Of a stretch of DNA of 64,000 bases, positions 45,596-55,318 are shown piece after piece (the first letter of the stretch is position 1; the number at the start of each line of letters is the position of its first letter). The notes under the pieces were generated by a model that had not been told where the DNA came from, did no database searches, and saw nothing but the letters and a program-made list of their open reading frames with translations. The DNA comes from Halomonas sp. GTDB taxonomy: Bacteria; Pseudomonadota; Gammaproteobacteria; Pseudomonadales; Halomonadaceae. Location: positions 172,407-236,406 of the forward strand of contig NZ_DRFS01000020.1 in NCBI RefSeq assembly GCF_011050415.1, written 5' to 3'. The translations under genes and the position numbers were made by a program.

Positions 45596-46995
45596 GCGCC
45601 CGCCTTGAGTGCGTTTAAAGCATCACGTGCCCGCTGGGCTGCAGCGCGCACCTGATTCGGCGCGGTGCCACCAATATGGTTGCGGGCGGCAACCGACCCT
45701 TCCAAGGTCAACACCTCAAATACATCCTGATCAATGATGTCGGAGAACTGTTTCAACTCTTCAAGACTCATTTCGGAGAGATCTTTTTCGGTTTTAAGAC
45801 CGTAAGCTACCGACTGACCAACGATCTCATGGGCATCGCGGAAGGCTACGCCTTTGCGCACCAAGTAGTCGGCCAAGTCCGTCGCGGTAGAAAAGCCGCG
45901 CCGTGCAGCTTCGTACATGCTGGCTTTTTTCGGCTCGATAGCGGGGATCATATCGGCAAACGCTTTTAAGCAGTCGCGCACGGTATCCACGGCGTCAAAC
46001 AGCGGCTCTTTATCTTCTTGGTTATCTTTGTTGTAGGCTAGCGGCTGGGACTTCATTAGCGTCAGCAGCGCCATTAAATGGCCATACACACGCCCGGTTT
46101 TACCGCGTACCAGCTCAGGCACATCGGGGTTCTTCTTCTGCGGCATAATAGATGAGCCGGTGCAGAAGCGGTCGGGAAGGTCAATAAAGTTAAACTGGGC
46201 GCTGGTCCATAACACCAGCTCTTCGCTCATGCGCGACAAGTGCATCAATAGAATGCTGGCGAAGCTGGTAAATTCAATCGCAAAGTCACGATCTGATACC
46301 GCATCCAGGGAGTTCTCTGCCGGGCGGTCAAAGCCTAGTAACTCTGCTGTTACGTGGCGATCAATTGGGTAGGTCGTCCCAGCCAGCGCGGCGGCCCCCA
46401 GCGGCATCACGTTGACACGCTTACGGCAGTCCAGTAGGCGCTCGTGATCCCGGGCCAGCATCTCTTGCCAAGCCAGAATATGGTGACCAAAGGTGACCGG
46501 CTGGGCGGTTTGCAGGTGGGTAAAGCCGGGCATGATGGTGTCAGCTTCGCGATCCGCAAGCTCAATCATGCCTTCGCGCAGACGTTTCAATTCCACTTCG
46601 ATGACGTCGATCTCATCGCGCATAAACAGGCGGATATCGGTGGCTACCTGGTCGTTGCGCGAACGGCCGGTATGCAGCTTTTTGCCGGTAATGCCAATTT
46701 TGTCGGTCAGCCGTGCTTCGATGTTCATGTGCACATCTTCAAGCGGCACCGACCAGTTGAATTCGCCACGCTCAATCTCACCCTGAATCTCGTTCAGGCC
46801 GTTGATAATGGCATCGCGTTCGTCATCGGTCAGCACGCCCACGCGGGCCAGCATCGCGGCATGGGCAATGGAGCCCTGAATATCTTGACGCGCTAAGCGC
46901 TGGTCGAAAGTAACAGACGCAGTGAAGCGTGCGACAAAGGCATCGGTGGGCTCGCTAAAGCGACCGCCCCAAGACTGATTCGTAGCTTGGCTCAT
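45592..46995 (-). CDS. argH: Argininosuccinate lyase
   Basis: Cleaves argininosuccinate to arginine and fumarate. 467 residues. The fumarase-superfamily signature is [12 protein letters not shown] with the catalytic Ser loop, preceded by [13 protein letters not shown] and TFGHHILAW. It is first in the argH-lptM-lysA-dapF series. The 81 bp upstream contain a 19-bp tandem near-duplication (AGTCGTTaCGGAAAGTG, 47026-47063). Confidence 0.97.
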   Translation of the reverse strand: MSQATNQSWGGRFSEPTDAFVARFTASVTFDQRLARQDIQGSIAHAAMLARVGVLTDDERDAIINGLNEIQGEIERGEFNWSVPLEDVHMNIEARLTDKIGITGKKLHTGRSRNDQVATDIRLFMRDEIDVIEVELKRLREGMIELADREADTIMPGFTHLQTAQPVTFGHHILAWQEMLARDHERLLDCRKRVNVMPLGAAALAGTTYPIDRHVTAELLGFDRPAENSLDAVSDRDFAIEFTSFASILLMHLSRMSEELVLWTSAQFNFIDLPDRFCTGSSIMPQKKNPDVPELVRGKTGRVYGHLMALLTLMKSQPLAYNKDNQEDKEPLFDAVDTVRDCLKAFADMIPAIEPKKASMYEAARRGFSTATDLADYLVRKGVAFRDAHEIVGQSVAYGLKTEKDLSEMSLEELKQFSDIIDQDVFEVLTLEGSVAARNHIGGTAPNQVRAAAQRARDALNALKAGA

Positions 46996-47076
46996 CGAAG
47001 GTATATCCTGCTGACAAAACGTAAAAGTCGTTACGGAAAGTGGGAGTCGTTGCGGAAAGTGTACCAGAGTCGTCGC

Positions 47077-49860
47077 TCAGCGAGCAGTAAACGCGGGCGG
47101 TAAGTTCAGAAACGCACAGAGAGCGCTGAGGGGCATGGGGCGAGCAAAGTAGTAGCCCTGAAAATAGTCACACTTACGCTGTTCTAAGTAGGCGAACTGC
47201 TCCGACGTCTCCACGCCCTCTACTAACACCTCTAACCCCATTTTTCCCGCCATGGCAACGACGCCATCAATAATGGCCGCATCATTGATGTCAGTGATGA
47301 CATCGCGAACAAAAGAGCGATCAATTTTGATTCTATTAATCGGCAGACGCTTTAGGTAGCTCAGGCTGGAGAAGCCTGTTCCAAAGTCATCCAGGGCGAT
47401 ATGCACCCCTAGGCTACGCAAATCTTGCAGCGCTTGGATAGCTTGCTCGGTGTTATCCATTAGTACGCCTTCAGTAAGCTCCAGCTCCAACAGAGCAGGC
47501 GCTAAGCCGCTATCAGCCAGGACCTGCTCAATAGAGGCGATAAAGCCTGGCCGCTGAAACTGCATAGGAGAAATGTTGACCGCCATGGTGATGGGACCAC
47601 CCTCCATGGCGTTTAACTGCTGAGCAGCCTGGCACGCGGTGTACAGCACCCAGTCACTGATCGGTATAATTTGCCCAGTGTCCTCTGCCAGACTGATAAA
47701 ATCAGACGGTGGGATATTGCCGCGCTCTGGATGCTGCCAGCGGATCAATGCCTCTACGCCGACCACGCGACCACTCGGCGCATGAATTTGCGGTTGGTAG
47801 TGGAGCTCAAACTGCTGTTTTTCGATCGCTTGCTGCAGCGCACTGCGCAGGCTCACCCGTTGGCTAACCTTGCGATTCAAGTCTTCGGTATACCAATGGT
47901 AAGTGTTACGGCCACGTCGTTTGGCCTTGTACATGGCCAAATCAGCCTGCTGAATCAACTGGCGAGGGTTTTCTGTGCTGCCGTCATTGATGGCGATGCC
48001 AATACTGGCGGTAATGTGTAACTCACTGTCGCGATACCAGTAAGGCGGTGAAAGGCGCTGCAGCACACGCTCAACCACTTGCACCACATCACTTTCATGG
48101 GCTAAATCGGGCAGTAGAACAACGAATTCATCGCTGCCAAAGCGCGCCACGGTATCCCAGGGGCGTAGCTCGTCCTCTAGGCGCTTAGCGACCTCAATCA
48201 AAATAAAGTCGCCTACATCATGGCCGAGCGTATCGTTAATCGGCTTGAAGTCATCTAAATCAATGAACAGGACGGCTATATAGCGCTGATAACGGCGCGC
48301 CAACACACATCCCTGTTCCAAAAGCTGACTAAGCATGACGCGATTGGGTAGCCCCGTTAGCGCGTCATGATTAGCGTTATAGGTAAGCTGCGTCTGGTAT
48401 TCGCGCTGTTCAGAAACATCATTCTGAACCCCTAAATAGTGGGTAACCAAGCCCATCTCATCGCGGACAGGTGAAATGTACAGATCATTCCAGAACACTG
48501 CCCCATTACGCCGATAGTTACGCATCACCACGTGCACTTCACGCTGTTCGGCAACCCCTTCACGCAGCAACTTAATCGCGGCGGGGTCAGTATCTTCGCC
48601 TTGTAGGAAACGGCAATTGCGCCCCAACGCTTCGTCACGTGAATAGCCGGTAATCCGCTCGAAAGCGGTATTCACATAGACCATCGGAAGATCGCTGCTT
48701 TGGGCGTCAACAATGATGACGCCGTTGGTACTTGATTCAACGCTACGCTCCAGCAGTTTCAGCTGGTGCTCACTCGCTTTGCGCTCGGTGATATCGCGAA
48801 AATAGACCGTAAGACCTTCAGCGGAAGGGTATACGTGCGCCTCAAGCCATAATCCCAGCCGCGGATTGTAGGCTTCAAAATGTACCGCCTTTTGTTGTCT
48901 GGCAGCGCGTTGATACTCATCATCAAAACGGCTGCCTTCTGCATCAGGAAAGCTCTGCCAGATATGTTGGCCCAGAAGCTCGCCTTCGCGGCGCTGTAAA
49001 ATACGCTCCGCCTCACGATTAACGTAGGTAAAGTGCCAGCGAGTATCTAGGGTAAAGAAACCATCAGTGATACTGTCAAGCGTTGTGGTGAGTCGTTGCG
49101 CAAGCTGAGTTAAATTTTCCCGCAGCTGTTTCTGCTCGGTGATATCTTGCGACGCCCCCTGCACCTGGATAATAGTGCCTTCTGCATCGCGTACTGCTTT
49201 ACCAATAGCCCGTACCCAAAGGTGCTTGCCCTGCTGAGTAATTACTTCAAATTCATCATCAAAGCTAACGCCGCGCTCACAGCAGGCATTAAACGCCTCT
49301 AAAAGGCGCTCCTGAGAACCGGGGGCATAAAAATTGAAAGCCTCTGCCATCGTCGGCTGAAACCCTGAGGGCATTCCATGAATATGGCTAAGCTCATCCG
49401 ACCAAATAGGCACCCCGTCCGCCATATCGACATACCAGCCGCCAATGAGCGCCGTCTCGCCAGCAATTTGAAACAACCGCTGGTTACGCAGCAACTGCGC
49501 TTCTGCCTGTTTATGCTCCGTAATTACCCGCGCAATAATATAAATAATGTCGCCACCAGTACTTGGGGTAATTTCAATCCAGTGGGTTTCACCTGATGCC
49601 GACAGTGCGCGCACTTCAAAAGCAGCAATGACGTCCCCTTTCTGCATACGCGCCAGCGCTACCTCAATCACCGGGTGATCCTGTGGGTCTACGACAACGC
49701 CACAACGGCGACCGACCAACGCATCCGCCGAATAGCCCAGTAGTGCCTCAAAGGCAGGATTGACCTGGAGCAGCTTGCCCTCAAAATCAAGACAACAGAA
49801 CAGATCCTGCGAAAGCAGGAAAAACTGATCCAACTGGCCGTGAGGTAACACTGAGGGCAT
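47077..49860 (-). CDS. PAS-PAS-PAS-LOV-GGDEF-EAL cyclic-di-GMP enzyme, predicted blue-light sensor
   Basis: 927 residues from ATG 49860 (MPSVLPHGQ; AGGAAG upstream), soluble. Three PAS domains fill about residues 1-370. A fourth is a LOV domain with GRNCRFLQGED, photoactive Cys416, then NYRRNGAVFWND and a terminal YLGVQNDVSE with the flavin-side Gln. The GGDEF motif is GSDEF (about 575), with an inhibitory-site RPWD five residues upstream. The EAL domain has EALIRW, ELTEGVLMD and DDFGTGFSSL, so phosphodiesterase activity is likely. Blue light probably shifts the synthesis/breakdown balance. Diverges from hemC. Confidence 0.9.
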   Translation of the reverse strand: MPSVLPHGQLDQFFLLSQDLFCCLDFEGKLLQVNPAFEALLGYSADALVGRRCGVVVDPQDHPVIEVALARMQKGDVIAAFEVRALSASGETHWIEITPSTGGDIIYIIARVITEHKQAEAQLLRNQRLFQIAGETALIGGWYVDMADGVPIWSDELSHIHGMPSGFQPTMAEAFNFYAPGSQERLLEAFNACCERGVSFDDEFEVITQQGKHLWVRAIGKAVRDAEGTIIQVQGASQDITEQKQLRENLTQLAQRLTTTLDSITDGFFTLDTRWHFTYVNREAERILQRREGELLGQHIWQSFPDAEGSRFDDEYQRAARQQKAVHFEAYNPRLGLWLEAHVYPSAEGLTVYFRDITERKASEHQLKLLERSVESSTNGVIIVDAQSSDLPMVYVNTAFERITGYSRDEALGRNCRFLQGEDTDPAAIKLLREGVAEQREVHVVMRNYRRNGAVFWNDLYISPVRDEMGLVTHYLGVQNDVSEQREYQTQLTYNANHDALTGLPNRVMLSQLLEQGCVLARRYQRYIAVLFIDLDDFKPINDTLGHDVGDFILIEVAKRLEDELRPWDTVARFGSDEFVVLLPDLAHESDVVQVVERVLQRLSPPYWYRDSELHITASIGIAINDGSTENPRQLIQQADLAMYKAKRRGRNTYHWYTEDLNRKVSQRVSLRSALQQAIEKQQFELHYQPQIHAPSGRVVGVEALIRWQHPERGNIPPSDFISLAEDTGQIIPISDWVLYTACQAAQQLNAMEGGPITMAVNISPMQFQRPGFIASIEQVLADSGLAPALLELELTEGVLMDNTEQAIQALQDLRSLGVHIALDDFGTGFSSLSYLKRLPINRIKIDRSFVRDVITDINDAAIIDGVVAMAGKMGLEVLVEGVETSEQFAYLEQRKCDYFQGYYFARPMPLSALCAFLNLPPAFTAR

Positions 49861-49939
49861 AAGGCTTCCTAGGGATGAGGAACACACGCTGCGGAGACTA
49901 TAATTAGCCCCTTCATTTTTACTGTGGCGCTCGGTGCTT

Positions 49940-49958
49940 TATGATGATAACTATCATA
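49940..49958 (+). promoter_or_regulatory. Fur-box-like palindrome upstream of hemC
   Basis: The 19-mer TATGATGATAACTATCATA matches the Fur consensus at 13 of 19 positions and contains the perfect palindrome ATGATA-AC-TATCAT (49944-49957). It lies 38 bp upstream of the hemC start and 80 bp from the divergent LOV gene. Iron control of haem synthesis would make sense, but the match is modest. Confidence 0.4.
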
Positions 49959-49995
49959 GCTTGACTCGCCGTGTCTGCGGTATAGGGAGAAGTAC

Positions 49996-50940
49996 GTGCT
50001 ATCTATCACAAAACTGCGCATCGCCACACGTAAAAGCCAATTGGCCATGTGGCAGGCTGAGTACGTTCGCGACCGTTTAATGGCGGCACACAGCGGGCTC
50101 GACGTTGAGCTCGTGCCTTTATCGACCAAGGGCGATAAAATTCTCGACACGCCACTTTCAAAAATTGGCGGTAAAGGATTATTCGTTAAAGAACTGGAAG
50201 ATGCCATGCTGGATGGCCGCGCCGATATCGCGGTGCATTCCATGAAGGATGTGCCGATGCACTTTCCGGAAGGGCTGGGCTTGTCAGTCATCTTAGTGGG
50301 CGCCGATCCCACCGATGCGTTTGTATCGAATCACTACTCTAACATTGATGAGCTACCCGAAGGGGCGCGCATTGGCACAGCCAGCCTTCGCCGTGGCCTA
50401 CAAATGCGCGAAGCCCGGCCAGATCTGCAAATTCTTAATCTGCGCGGCAACGTGCAAACACGACTCGCCAAATTAGATGCTGGCGAGTTTGACGCCATTA
50501 TTCTCGCTACCTCGGGCTTAAAGCGCCTAGGTCTAGATGAGCGGATTGCCCAGGCGTTACCGCCAGAAGTGTGCTTGCCCGCCTGTGGCCAAGGCGCATT
50601 GGGCATTGAGTGCCGCCTTCACGACCCCGAGCTGATTGCGCTATTAGCCCCGTTGGATGATGCTGATACTGCAACGCGCGTGCGCGCCGAACGGGCGATG
50701 AATACGCGCCTGGAGGGTGGTTGCCAAGTGCCCATTGCGGGCCACGCCATTCTGGATACCGTTAATGAAACCATTTGGTTGCGCGGCTTGGTCGGCAACC
50801 CTGAAGGCACCGAAGTTATTCGCGCCGAAGGTAGCGGCTCAATGCACGAACCCGAGGCGTTAGGTATTCGCGTTGCTGAAGACCTGCTTGATCAAGGCGC
50901 AGGGGATATATTGGCAGAGGTTTACGGCAACGAGCTATGA
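49996..50940 (+). CDS. hemC: Hydroxymethylbilane synthase (porphobilinogen deaminase)
   Basis: Polymerises four porphobilinogens. It uses a GTG start at 49996 with GGGAGAAG upstream. 314 residues. Key segments are [30 protein letters not shown] and [15 protein letters not shown]. The dipyrromethane cofactor Cys is in [13 protein letters not shown]. First gene of hemC-hemD-hemX-hemY. Confidence 0.97.
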   Translation: MLSITKLRIATRKSQLAMWQAEYVRDRLMAAHSGLDVELVPLSTKGDKILDTPLSKIGGKGLFVKELEDAMLDGRADIAVHSMKDVPMHFPEGLGLSVILVGADPTDAFVSNHYSNIDELPEGARIGTASLRRGLQMREARPDLQILNLRGNVQTRLAKLDAGEFDAIILATSGLKRLGLDERIAQALPPEVCLPACGQGALGIECRLHDPELIALLAPLDDADTATRVRAERAMNTRLEGGCQVPIAGHAILDTVNETIWLRGLVGNPEGTEVIRAEGSGSMHEPEALGIRVAEDLLDQGAGDILAEVYGNEL

Positions 50941-50950
50941 GCAACGAGCC

Positions 50951-51730
50951 ATGAGCCTTCCGGTGCTGATCTGTCGACCTGGTGAGCGCGGTGAAGCGCT
51001 GGCGGATGCCTTGCGTGAACAAGGTGCTGAGGTCGAGCAACTGGCCATCATGCAGCTTGAGCCATTGCCAGAAGACCCTGCCATGCGCCAAATCTGGCTG
51101 GATATTGATCAGTACCATAAGATAGTGGTTGTCAGCCCCTTCGCGGCACTCTGTTTGTGCGAAGCAGTAGATCGCTACTGGCCGCAGCTACCCATGGGGA
51201 TTGATTATTACAGCGTCGGCAGTGCGACGGCTCGTATACTGTTTGAGCAGTTGGGGGTACGCGTTCATATCCCCCCTCCACAGGCAGGCGAAGACACTAG
51301 TGAAGCATTATTAGCACTAGCTTCGCTACGAAAGTGTGACCACCAGCGTATTCTACTGGTAGCGGGTGAAGGTGGTCGTACATTATTGACGGACAGCTTG
51401 ACTGAGCGTGGCGCAAGCGTAACGCGATTAGCCACCTATCGGCGCATCTTGCAGCCACCCACACCCGCCCTACAGGCACGTCTTGCGGCGGGTAATTACC
51501 GGGCGTTAATCGTCACCAGCGGCGAACTACTAGAACATCTGGCAAAATGGTGCGACCAAGTAGCGTTGAACCAACCGCTAATCGTTTCCAGTCGCCGTTT
51601 AGCTACACTGGCCGGTACACTGGGATTTTGTAACCTCAGGGTAGCGTCGGGAGCAACGCCGGCAGCGCTAAAAGCCGCGCTGGCTTGGAACAGCCACCCA
51701 ACGGGTGCCGATGTTGATCAAGGAACTTAA
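50951..51730 (+). CDS. hemD: Uroporphyrinogen-III synthase
   Basis: Cyclises and inverts ring D of hydroxymethylbilane. 259 residues from ATG 50951 (MSLPVLICRPGERG), 10 nt after the hemC stop. The family is poorly conserved. Supporting features are the N-terminal RPGERGEALADALREQGAEV, YYSVGSATARIL, and the two-lobe length. Placement between hemC and hemX makes the call firm. Confidence 0.92.
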   Translation: MSLPVLICRPGERGEALADALREQGAEVEQLAIMQLEPLPEDPAMRQIWLDIDQYHKIVVVSPFAALCLCEAVDRYWPQLPMGIDYYSVGSATARILFEQLGVRVHIPPPQAGEDTSEALLALASLRKCDHQRILLVAGEGGRTLLTDSLTERGASVTRLATYRRILQPPTPALQARLAAGNYRALIVTSGELLEHLAKWCDQVALNQPLIVSSRRLATLAGTLGFCNLRVASGATPAALKAALAWNSHPTGADVDQGT

Positions 51731-51746
51731 CAAGGGCTAGCGACAG

Positions 51747-53309
51747 ATGAGCAAACAACCAAACGATCAGGACGATGTGCAAAAGACGTCCGTCGATGCC
51801 TCTCAAGAGAGTGGAATAACGACTGACACTGCCGCGTCCACCAGCACACCACCTGGTTCAGAAAAAGCATGGGGTGATGCCGCTAAAACGCCAAGTTCCA
51901 CGACGCCTCCGCAAAACGGCGCGAAAAACAGCCGTTCGCGGCGACGTGGCAAAAATGCTACTAGCACCAGCTCAACCAACGCTAGCTCCGCCAGCACCGA
52001 TAAAAGCACCACAACGCCGGCAACAAGCGCCAGCGCGCCAAACACCTTAAAAGATTCCACCAGCGATACGGCGACGCCTTTGACCAGTACGACTCCCTCT
52101 ACCGCTAAGCCTGCGCCTGCTGCATCAACGCACAGTACATCAGCGCCCAATAAATCATCGTCCAGCGCATCTACGCCTGGCACATCAAAGCCAGGCGCAC
52201 CACCGCCTGCGTCTGATGGGGGTTCAAAAGGTACGCCGCCTCTCGCCACGACAAGCCACCAAGGCAATGGCGGCGGTAAAGGTAGCGGCTTGGCCATTGT
52301 CTTGGTGATTATCCTGGCGGTTGCACTAACGTTTATCGCTTGGCAAGGCTGGCAACGTTTAGAGAGCCAGCAACAGCGTATCAACGAGTTGGCGCAACAG
52401 GCTGAAGGTAGCGCTACCCAACAGGCAGTCAGCGACCTTGAAGCACGCTTCGACAGCGGTGAAGCTGAACGCGATGAGGCCTTACAAAGTAATCTGGATG
52501 AGCTTCGCGATGAGTTTGCCAGTTACCGTAGCGACGTTGATGACACCTTAGGCCAGGTGCTTGACCAGCTTTCTCAAGAGCAGGAAACCGACGATCGTGA
52601 TTGGCTGCATGCTGAAGCCGCTTATCTGCTGCGCTTGGCCAACCAACGCCTGCAGCTAGAAGGCGATGTTGAAGGCTCCGCGGCCCTGCTGCGCACCGCC
52701 GATGCTCGTCTGGTGGATGCTGACAACCCCGCGCTAACCACCGTTCGCGGTGAAATTGCCAGTGAACTGGCAGCACTTGACGCCGTGCCCCGGGTTGATC
52801 GCACTGGCCTCTACCTAGCGTTGAATGCCCAGCAAGAGCGCATTTCTGGCTTGCGCCTCTCCCAAGAAATAGAAGAGCGTGCGGTAACTTCCGGTATCGA
52901 GCAGCCGCCTACCGGTACTTTCCAACGCCAGTTGGCTCGCTTCGGACAGGAGCTCAAAGACTTGGTGGTGATTCGCCATCACGATGAAGCGCTGGAAGCA
53001 CTGGTGACGCCAGAGCAAGAGTCTTATCTACGTCAAAGCCTGCGCCTAGTATTAGAGCAATCTCAGTTGGCGCTGCTCAACGAAGAGCAGGAGCTTTATG
53101 AGACCAGCATCGACAAGGCGCTGGAACTGCTGAACGGCTATTACGACACCTCACGTGAAGAAGCGCAGAGCGTTATCTCGCGCCTTCAAGAGCTTCAACA
53201 AGCCCAGGTAAAACCAGAACTTCCGGATATCAGTGCTTCACAGCAAGAATTAGCACGCTTTATCGAGAACCGCTATGCGTCGCGTGACCAGAGCGGAGGT
53301 GACTCATGA
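51747..53309 (+). CDS. hemX: HemX-like membrane protein (uroporphyrinogen-III C-methyltransferase family name)
   Basis: 520 residues. Residues 1-180 are a low-complexity Ser/Thr/Ala/Pro tract on the cytoplasmic side. One membrane helix follows (LAIVLVIILAVALTFIAW), then a coiled coil (residues 205-290) and a helical domain in the periplasm (from DRDWLHAEAAYLLRLANQRL). The family is often annotated as a methyltransferase but lacks a SAM-binding motif. Its real role is unproven; it probably scaffolds haem synthesis with HemY. The disordered leader is unusually long. Confidence 0.88.
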   Translation: MSKQPNDQDDVQKTSVDASQESGITTDTAASTSTPPGSEKAWGDAAKTPSSTTPPQNGAKNSRSRRRGKNATSTSSTNASSASTDKSTTTPATSASAPNTLKDSTSDTATPLTSTTPSTAKPAPAASTHSTSAPNKSSSSASTPGTSKPGAPPPASDGGSKGTPPLATTSHQGNGGGKGSGLAIVLVIILAVALTFIAWQGWQRLESQQQRINELAQQAEGSATQQAVSDLEARFDSGEAERDEALQSNLDELRDEFASYRSDVDDTLGQVLDQLSQEQETDDRDWLHAEAAYLLRLANQRLQLEGDVEGSAALLRTADARLVDADNPALTTVRGEIASELAALDAVPRVDRTGLYLALNAQQERISGLRLSQEIEERAVTSGIEQPPTGTFQRQLARFGQELKDLVVIRHHDEALEALVTPEQESYLRQSLRLVLEQSQLALLNEEQELYETSIDKALELLNGYYDTSREEAQSVISRLQELQQAQVKPELPDISASQQELARFIENRYASRDQSGGDS

Positions 53310-54583
53310 GAAAGCTTATTCTCCTGATTGTCGCTGGCCTTGCCGTCGGTGCCCTATTCGGGCACCTGATGATGTCGGTGCCGGGCTACTGGCTTATCCG
53401 TGTTGGCGACACTTCCATGCAAACCTCGTTTTGGTTTGGGCTGGTACTGCTGTTCGCGGCGTTTATTGTGCTGCATTTTGTGTTACGTCTCCTTAGCGGC
53501 ATCATTCGCCCGATGGGGCGCTTTCGCAGCTGGAACAGCCGTGCCCGTAATCGTCGCGCCATGCAGCGCACCGTCCGTGGCTTAGTAGCACTGACTGAAG
53601 GCCGCTGGAAAAAAGCCGAAAAGACCTTGGTTAATGCCGCCGATGACTCCAGCACGCCACTGGTTAACTACCTCTCTGCAGCGTTAGCAGCCCATTATCA
53701 AGGCAATTACACGAAGTCTCAGGAACACCTCAACCAGGCGCAGTTAACCACTGAAGGTGCCGATACTGCGGTAGGGCTAATGCAGGCGCAAATGATGATT
53801 GAGCGTCAGCAGCCAGAGGAAGCGCTGGCGATCCTTAATCGCCTGGATAAGAAGCTAACTAACCATCCGCAGGTATTGAAACTACTCAAGCAGGTACATT
53901 TGAGTGTCAACGACTGGGAAGGTCTACGTCGTTTGATTCCGCGTTTGGCTGCACAAAAGCTGATCACTCAGCAGGAGCGTGAGCAGTTAGAGTTTAAAGC
54001 CTACCGCGAGCTGATTATTTTTGAAGGTCAAAACCCCAGCGATATTGAACGGGTACGTGGCCTTTGGGCCGATATGCCGGACTACCTGCGCGGCAATACT
54101 GAACTGATTGTGCTCTACACAGAGGCGTTAATTCACGCCAATGAAGAGCCGATTGCTGAGCGTTTGCTTAACCATTCGCTAGATCACCACTGGGATGCAC
54201 GCCTGGTAAAACGCTATGGCCTGCTGAATGTCGATGCGGCTCGCCAGCTCGTTAAAGCTGAAAAGTGGCTACAAGAGCGCCCCAACGATCCAGAGCTGCT
54301 GCTCGCCTGTGGTCGGCTTTCACTGCGCACCGGCAAGTGGGAAAAAGCGTTGGAGTACTTTGAAGCCAGCCAGCGCCAGCGCCCCAATGGCGAAGTATGC
54401 GCTGAGCTTGCCCGTCTCTATGCAAGCCTTGGCGAGCATAACAAAAGTCAGCTCTACTATCGCCATAGCGTTGAAATGTTGGCCAAATCGCTACCCTCGC
54501 TGCCTCAGCCAAGCGATGCCAACGACAGCAAAAAGCCAGAAGTTAAAAAACCAGACAGCAAAACCATTAAGAAACGCGCGTAA
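53306..54583 (+). CDS. hemY: HemY, TPR-containing inner-membrane haem biosynthesis protein
   Basis: 425 residues, start overlapping the hemX stop (ATGA). Two N-terminal membrane helices (residues 3-25 and 42-65) precede TPR-like repeats, such as EEALAILNRLDKKLTNHPQVL and GKWEKALEYFEASQRQRPNGE. The Lys-rich tail ends KKRA. This is the gammaproteobacterial HemY, not protoporphyrinogen oxidase. Last gene of the hem operon, followed by a terminator. Confidence 0.92.
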   Translation: MRKLILLIVAGLAVGALFGHLMMSVPGYWLIRVGDTSMQTSFWFGLVLLFAAFIVLHFVLRLLSGIIRPMGRFRSWNSRARNRRAMQRTVRGLVALTEGRWKKAEKTLVNAADDSSTPLVNYLSAALAAHYQGNYTKSQEHLNQAQLTTEGADTAVGLMQAQMMIERQQPEEALAILNRLDKKLTNHPQVLKLLKQVHLSVNDWEGLRRLIPRLAAQKLITQQEREQLEFKAYRELIIFEGQNPSDIERVRGLWADMPDYLRGNTELIVLYTEALIHANEEPIAERLLNHSLDHHWDARLVKRYGLLNVDAARQLVKAEKWLQERPNDPELLLACGRLSLRTGKWEKALEYFEASQRQRPNGEVCAELARLYASLGEHNKSQLYYRHSVEMLAKSLPSLPQPSDANDSKKPEVKKPDSKTIKKRA

Positions 54584-54611
54584 TCACAAATGCTGCTGGT
54601 ATAACGTAAAA

Positions 54612-54640
54612 GGGTGCCTCTTCAAGGAGGCGCCCTTTTT
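54612..54640 (+). terminator. Intrinsic terminator of the hem operon
   Basis: GGGTGCCTC-TTCAAG-GAGGCGCCC, a 9-bp stem with one wobble, then TTTTT. On the minus strand the same hairpin is followed by TTTT, so it probably also serves the convergent mscL, whose stop is 6 bp away. Confidence 0.93.
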
Positions 54641-54646
54641 AGTAGG

Positions 54647-55171
54647 TTACCGTTTAGCTGGAGGCATACCGGGTGAAACAGTGGGTTCAACCAATGTTTC
54701 TGCCACCTCAGGCTGAGACAACGTCGCCGTACAGTGGCCGCAGCGCGTGGCTTTAATCGGCACCACCATTAAACAGTAAGGGCAAGGCTGCTCCGTAGGA
54801 CTTGCTGGCGCTACTGCCTCTTCACGCTTCAAACGGTTGATAGTACGCACTAACAGAAAGACCACAAACGCGACAATCGTAAAACTAACCACCGCATTGA
54901 TAAATAGCCCTAGGTTTAGCGTTACCGCCCCTGCTGCCTGCGCATCCGCGAGCGTCGCATAAGGGCCAGCCGCCGCCCCCTCGCGCAGCACCACAAACAG
55001 ATTTGAAAAGTCGACGCCCCCCACTAACAAGCCAATCAGCGGGTTCATGACATCCGCCACTAAGCTCTGCACAATCAGCGTAAACGCCCCGCCAATAATG
55101 ATACCCACCGCCATATCGACGACATTGCCTTTTACCGCGAACTCACGGAATTCCTGGAAGAATTTTGCCAT
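54647..55171 (-). CDS. mscL: Large-conductance mechanosensitive channel MscL with C-terminal zinc ribbon
   Basis: Emergency valve for hypo-osmotic shock. The start at 55171 ([15 protein letters not shown]) has AGGAC upstream. Helix S1, TM1 ([16 protein letters not shown]) and TM2 ([17 protein letters not shown]) are canonical. At 174 residues it exceeds the usual 136-145 because of a tail with CPYC and CGHC, spaced 14 residues apart, a probable zinc ribbon. The tail would lie in the cytoplasm near the bundle that gates the pore. Such tails occur in some halophile and marine MscL proteins; the role is unknown. Confidence 0.95.
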   Translation of the reverse strand: MAKFFQEFREFAVKGNVVDMAVGIIIGGAFTLIVQSLVADVMNPLIGLLVGGVDFSNLFVVLREGAAAGPYATLADAQAAGAVTLNLGLFINAVVSFTIVAFVVFLLVRTINRLKREEAVAPASPTEQPCPYCLMVVPIKATRCGHCTATLSQPEVAETLVEPTVSPGMPPAKR

Positions 55172-55318
55172 CTCAAACGTCCTAATGTTTCGTTTAGCCA
55201 ACACCCAGCACTACTTCATTCAATTAAGAGCATGGGTGACGGTGAGTTAGGCGGCAAGTTAATTTCTTAACGTAGAACCTGTACACGGCGGAATTGTGAC
55301 ACACGCTGATATCAACGC

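Noticed and set aside
47026..47063. Two 19-bp direct repeats AGTCGTT(A/G)CGGAAAGTG upstream of argH
   Set aside because: A single short tandem duplication near an operon junction, without symmetry or a known regulator motif. Most likely replication slippage.
51803..52384. 193-codon minus-strand frame opposite hemX
   Set aside because: It is the complement of the Ser/Thr/Ala-rich hemX leader, which gives open Val/Leu/Ala-rich antisense frames. hemX is supported by operon position and overlap with hemY.
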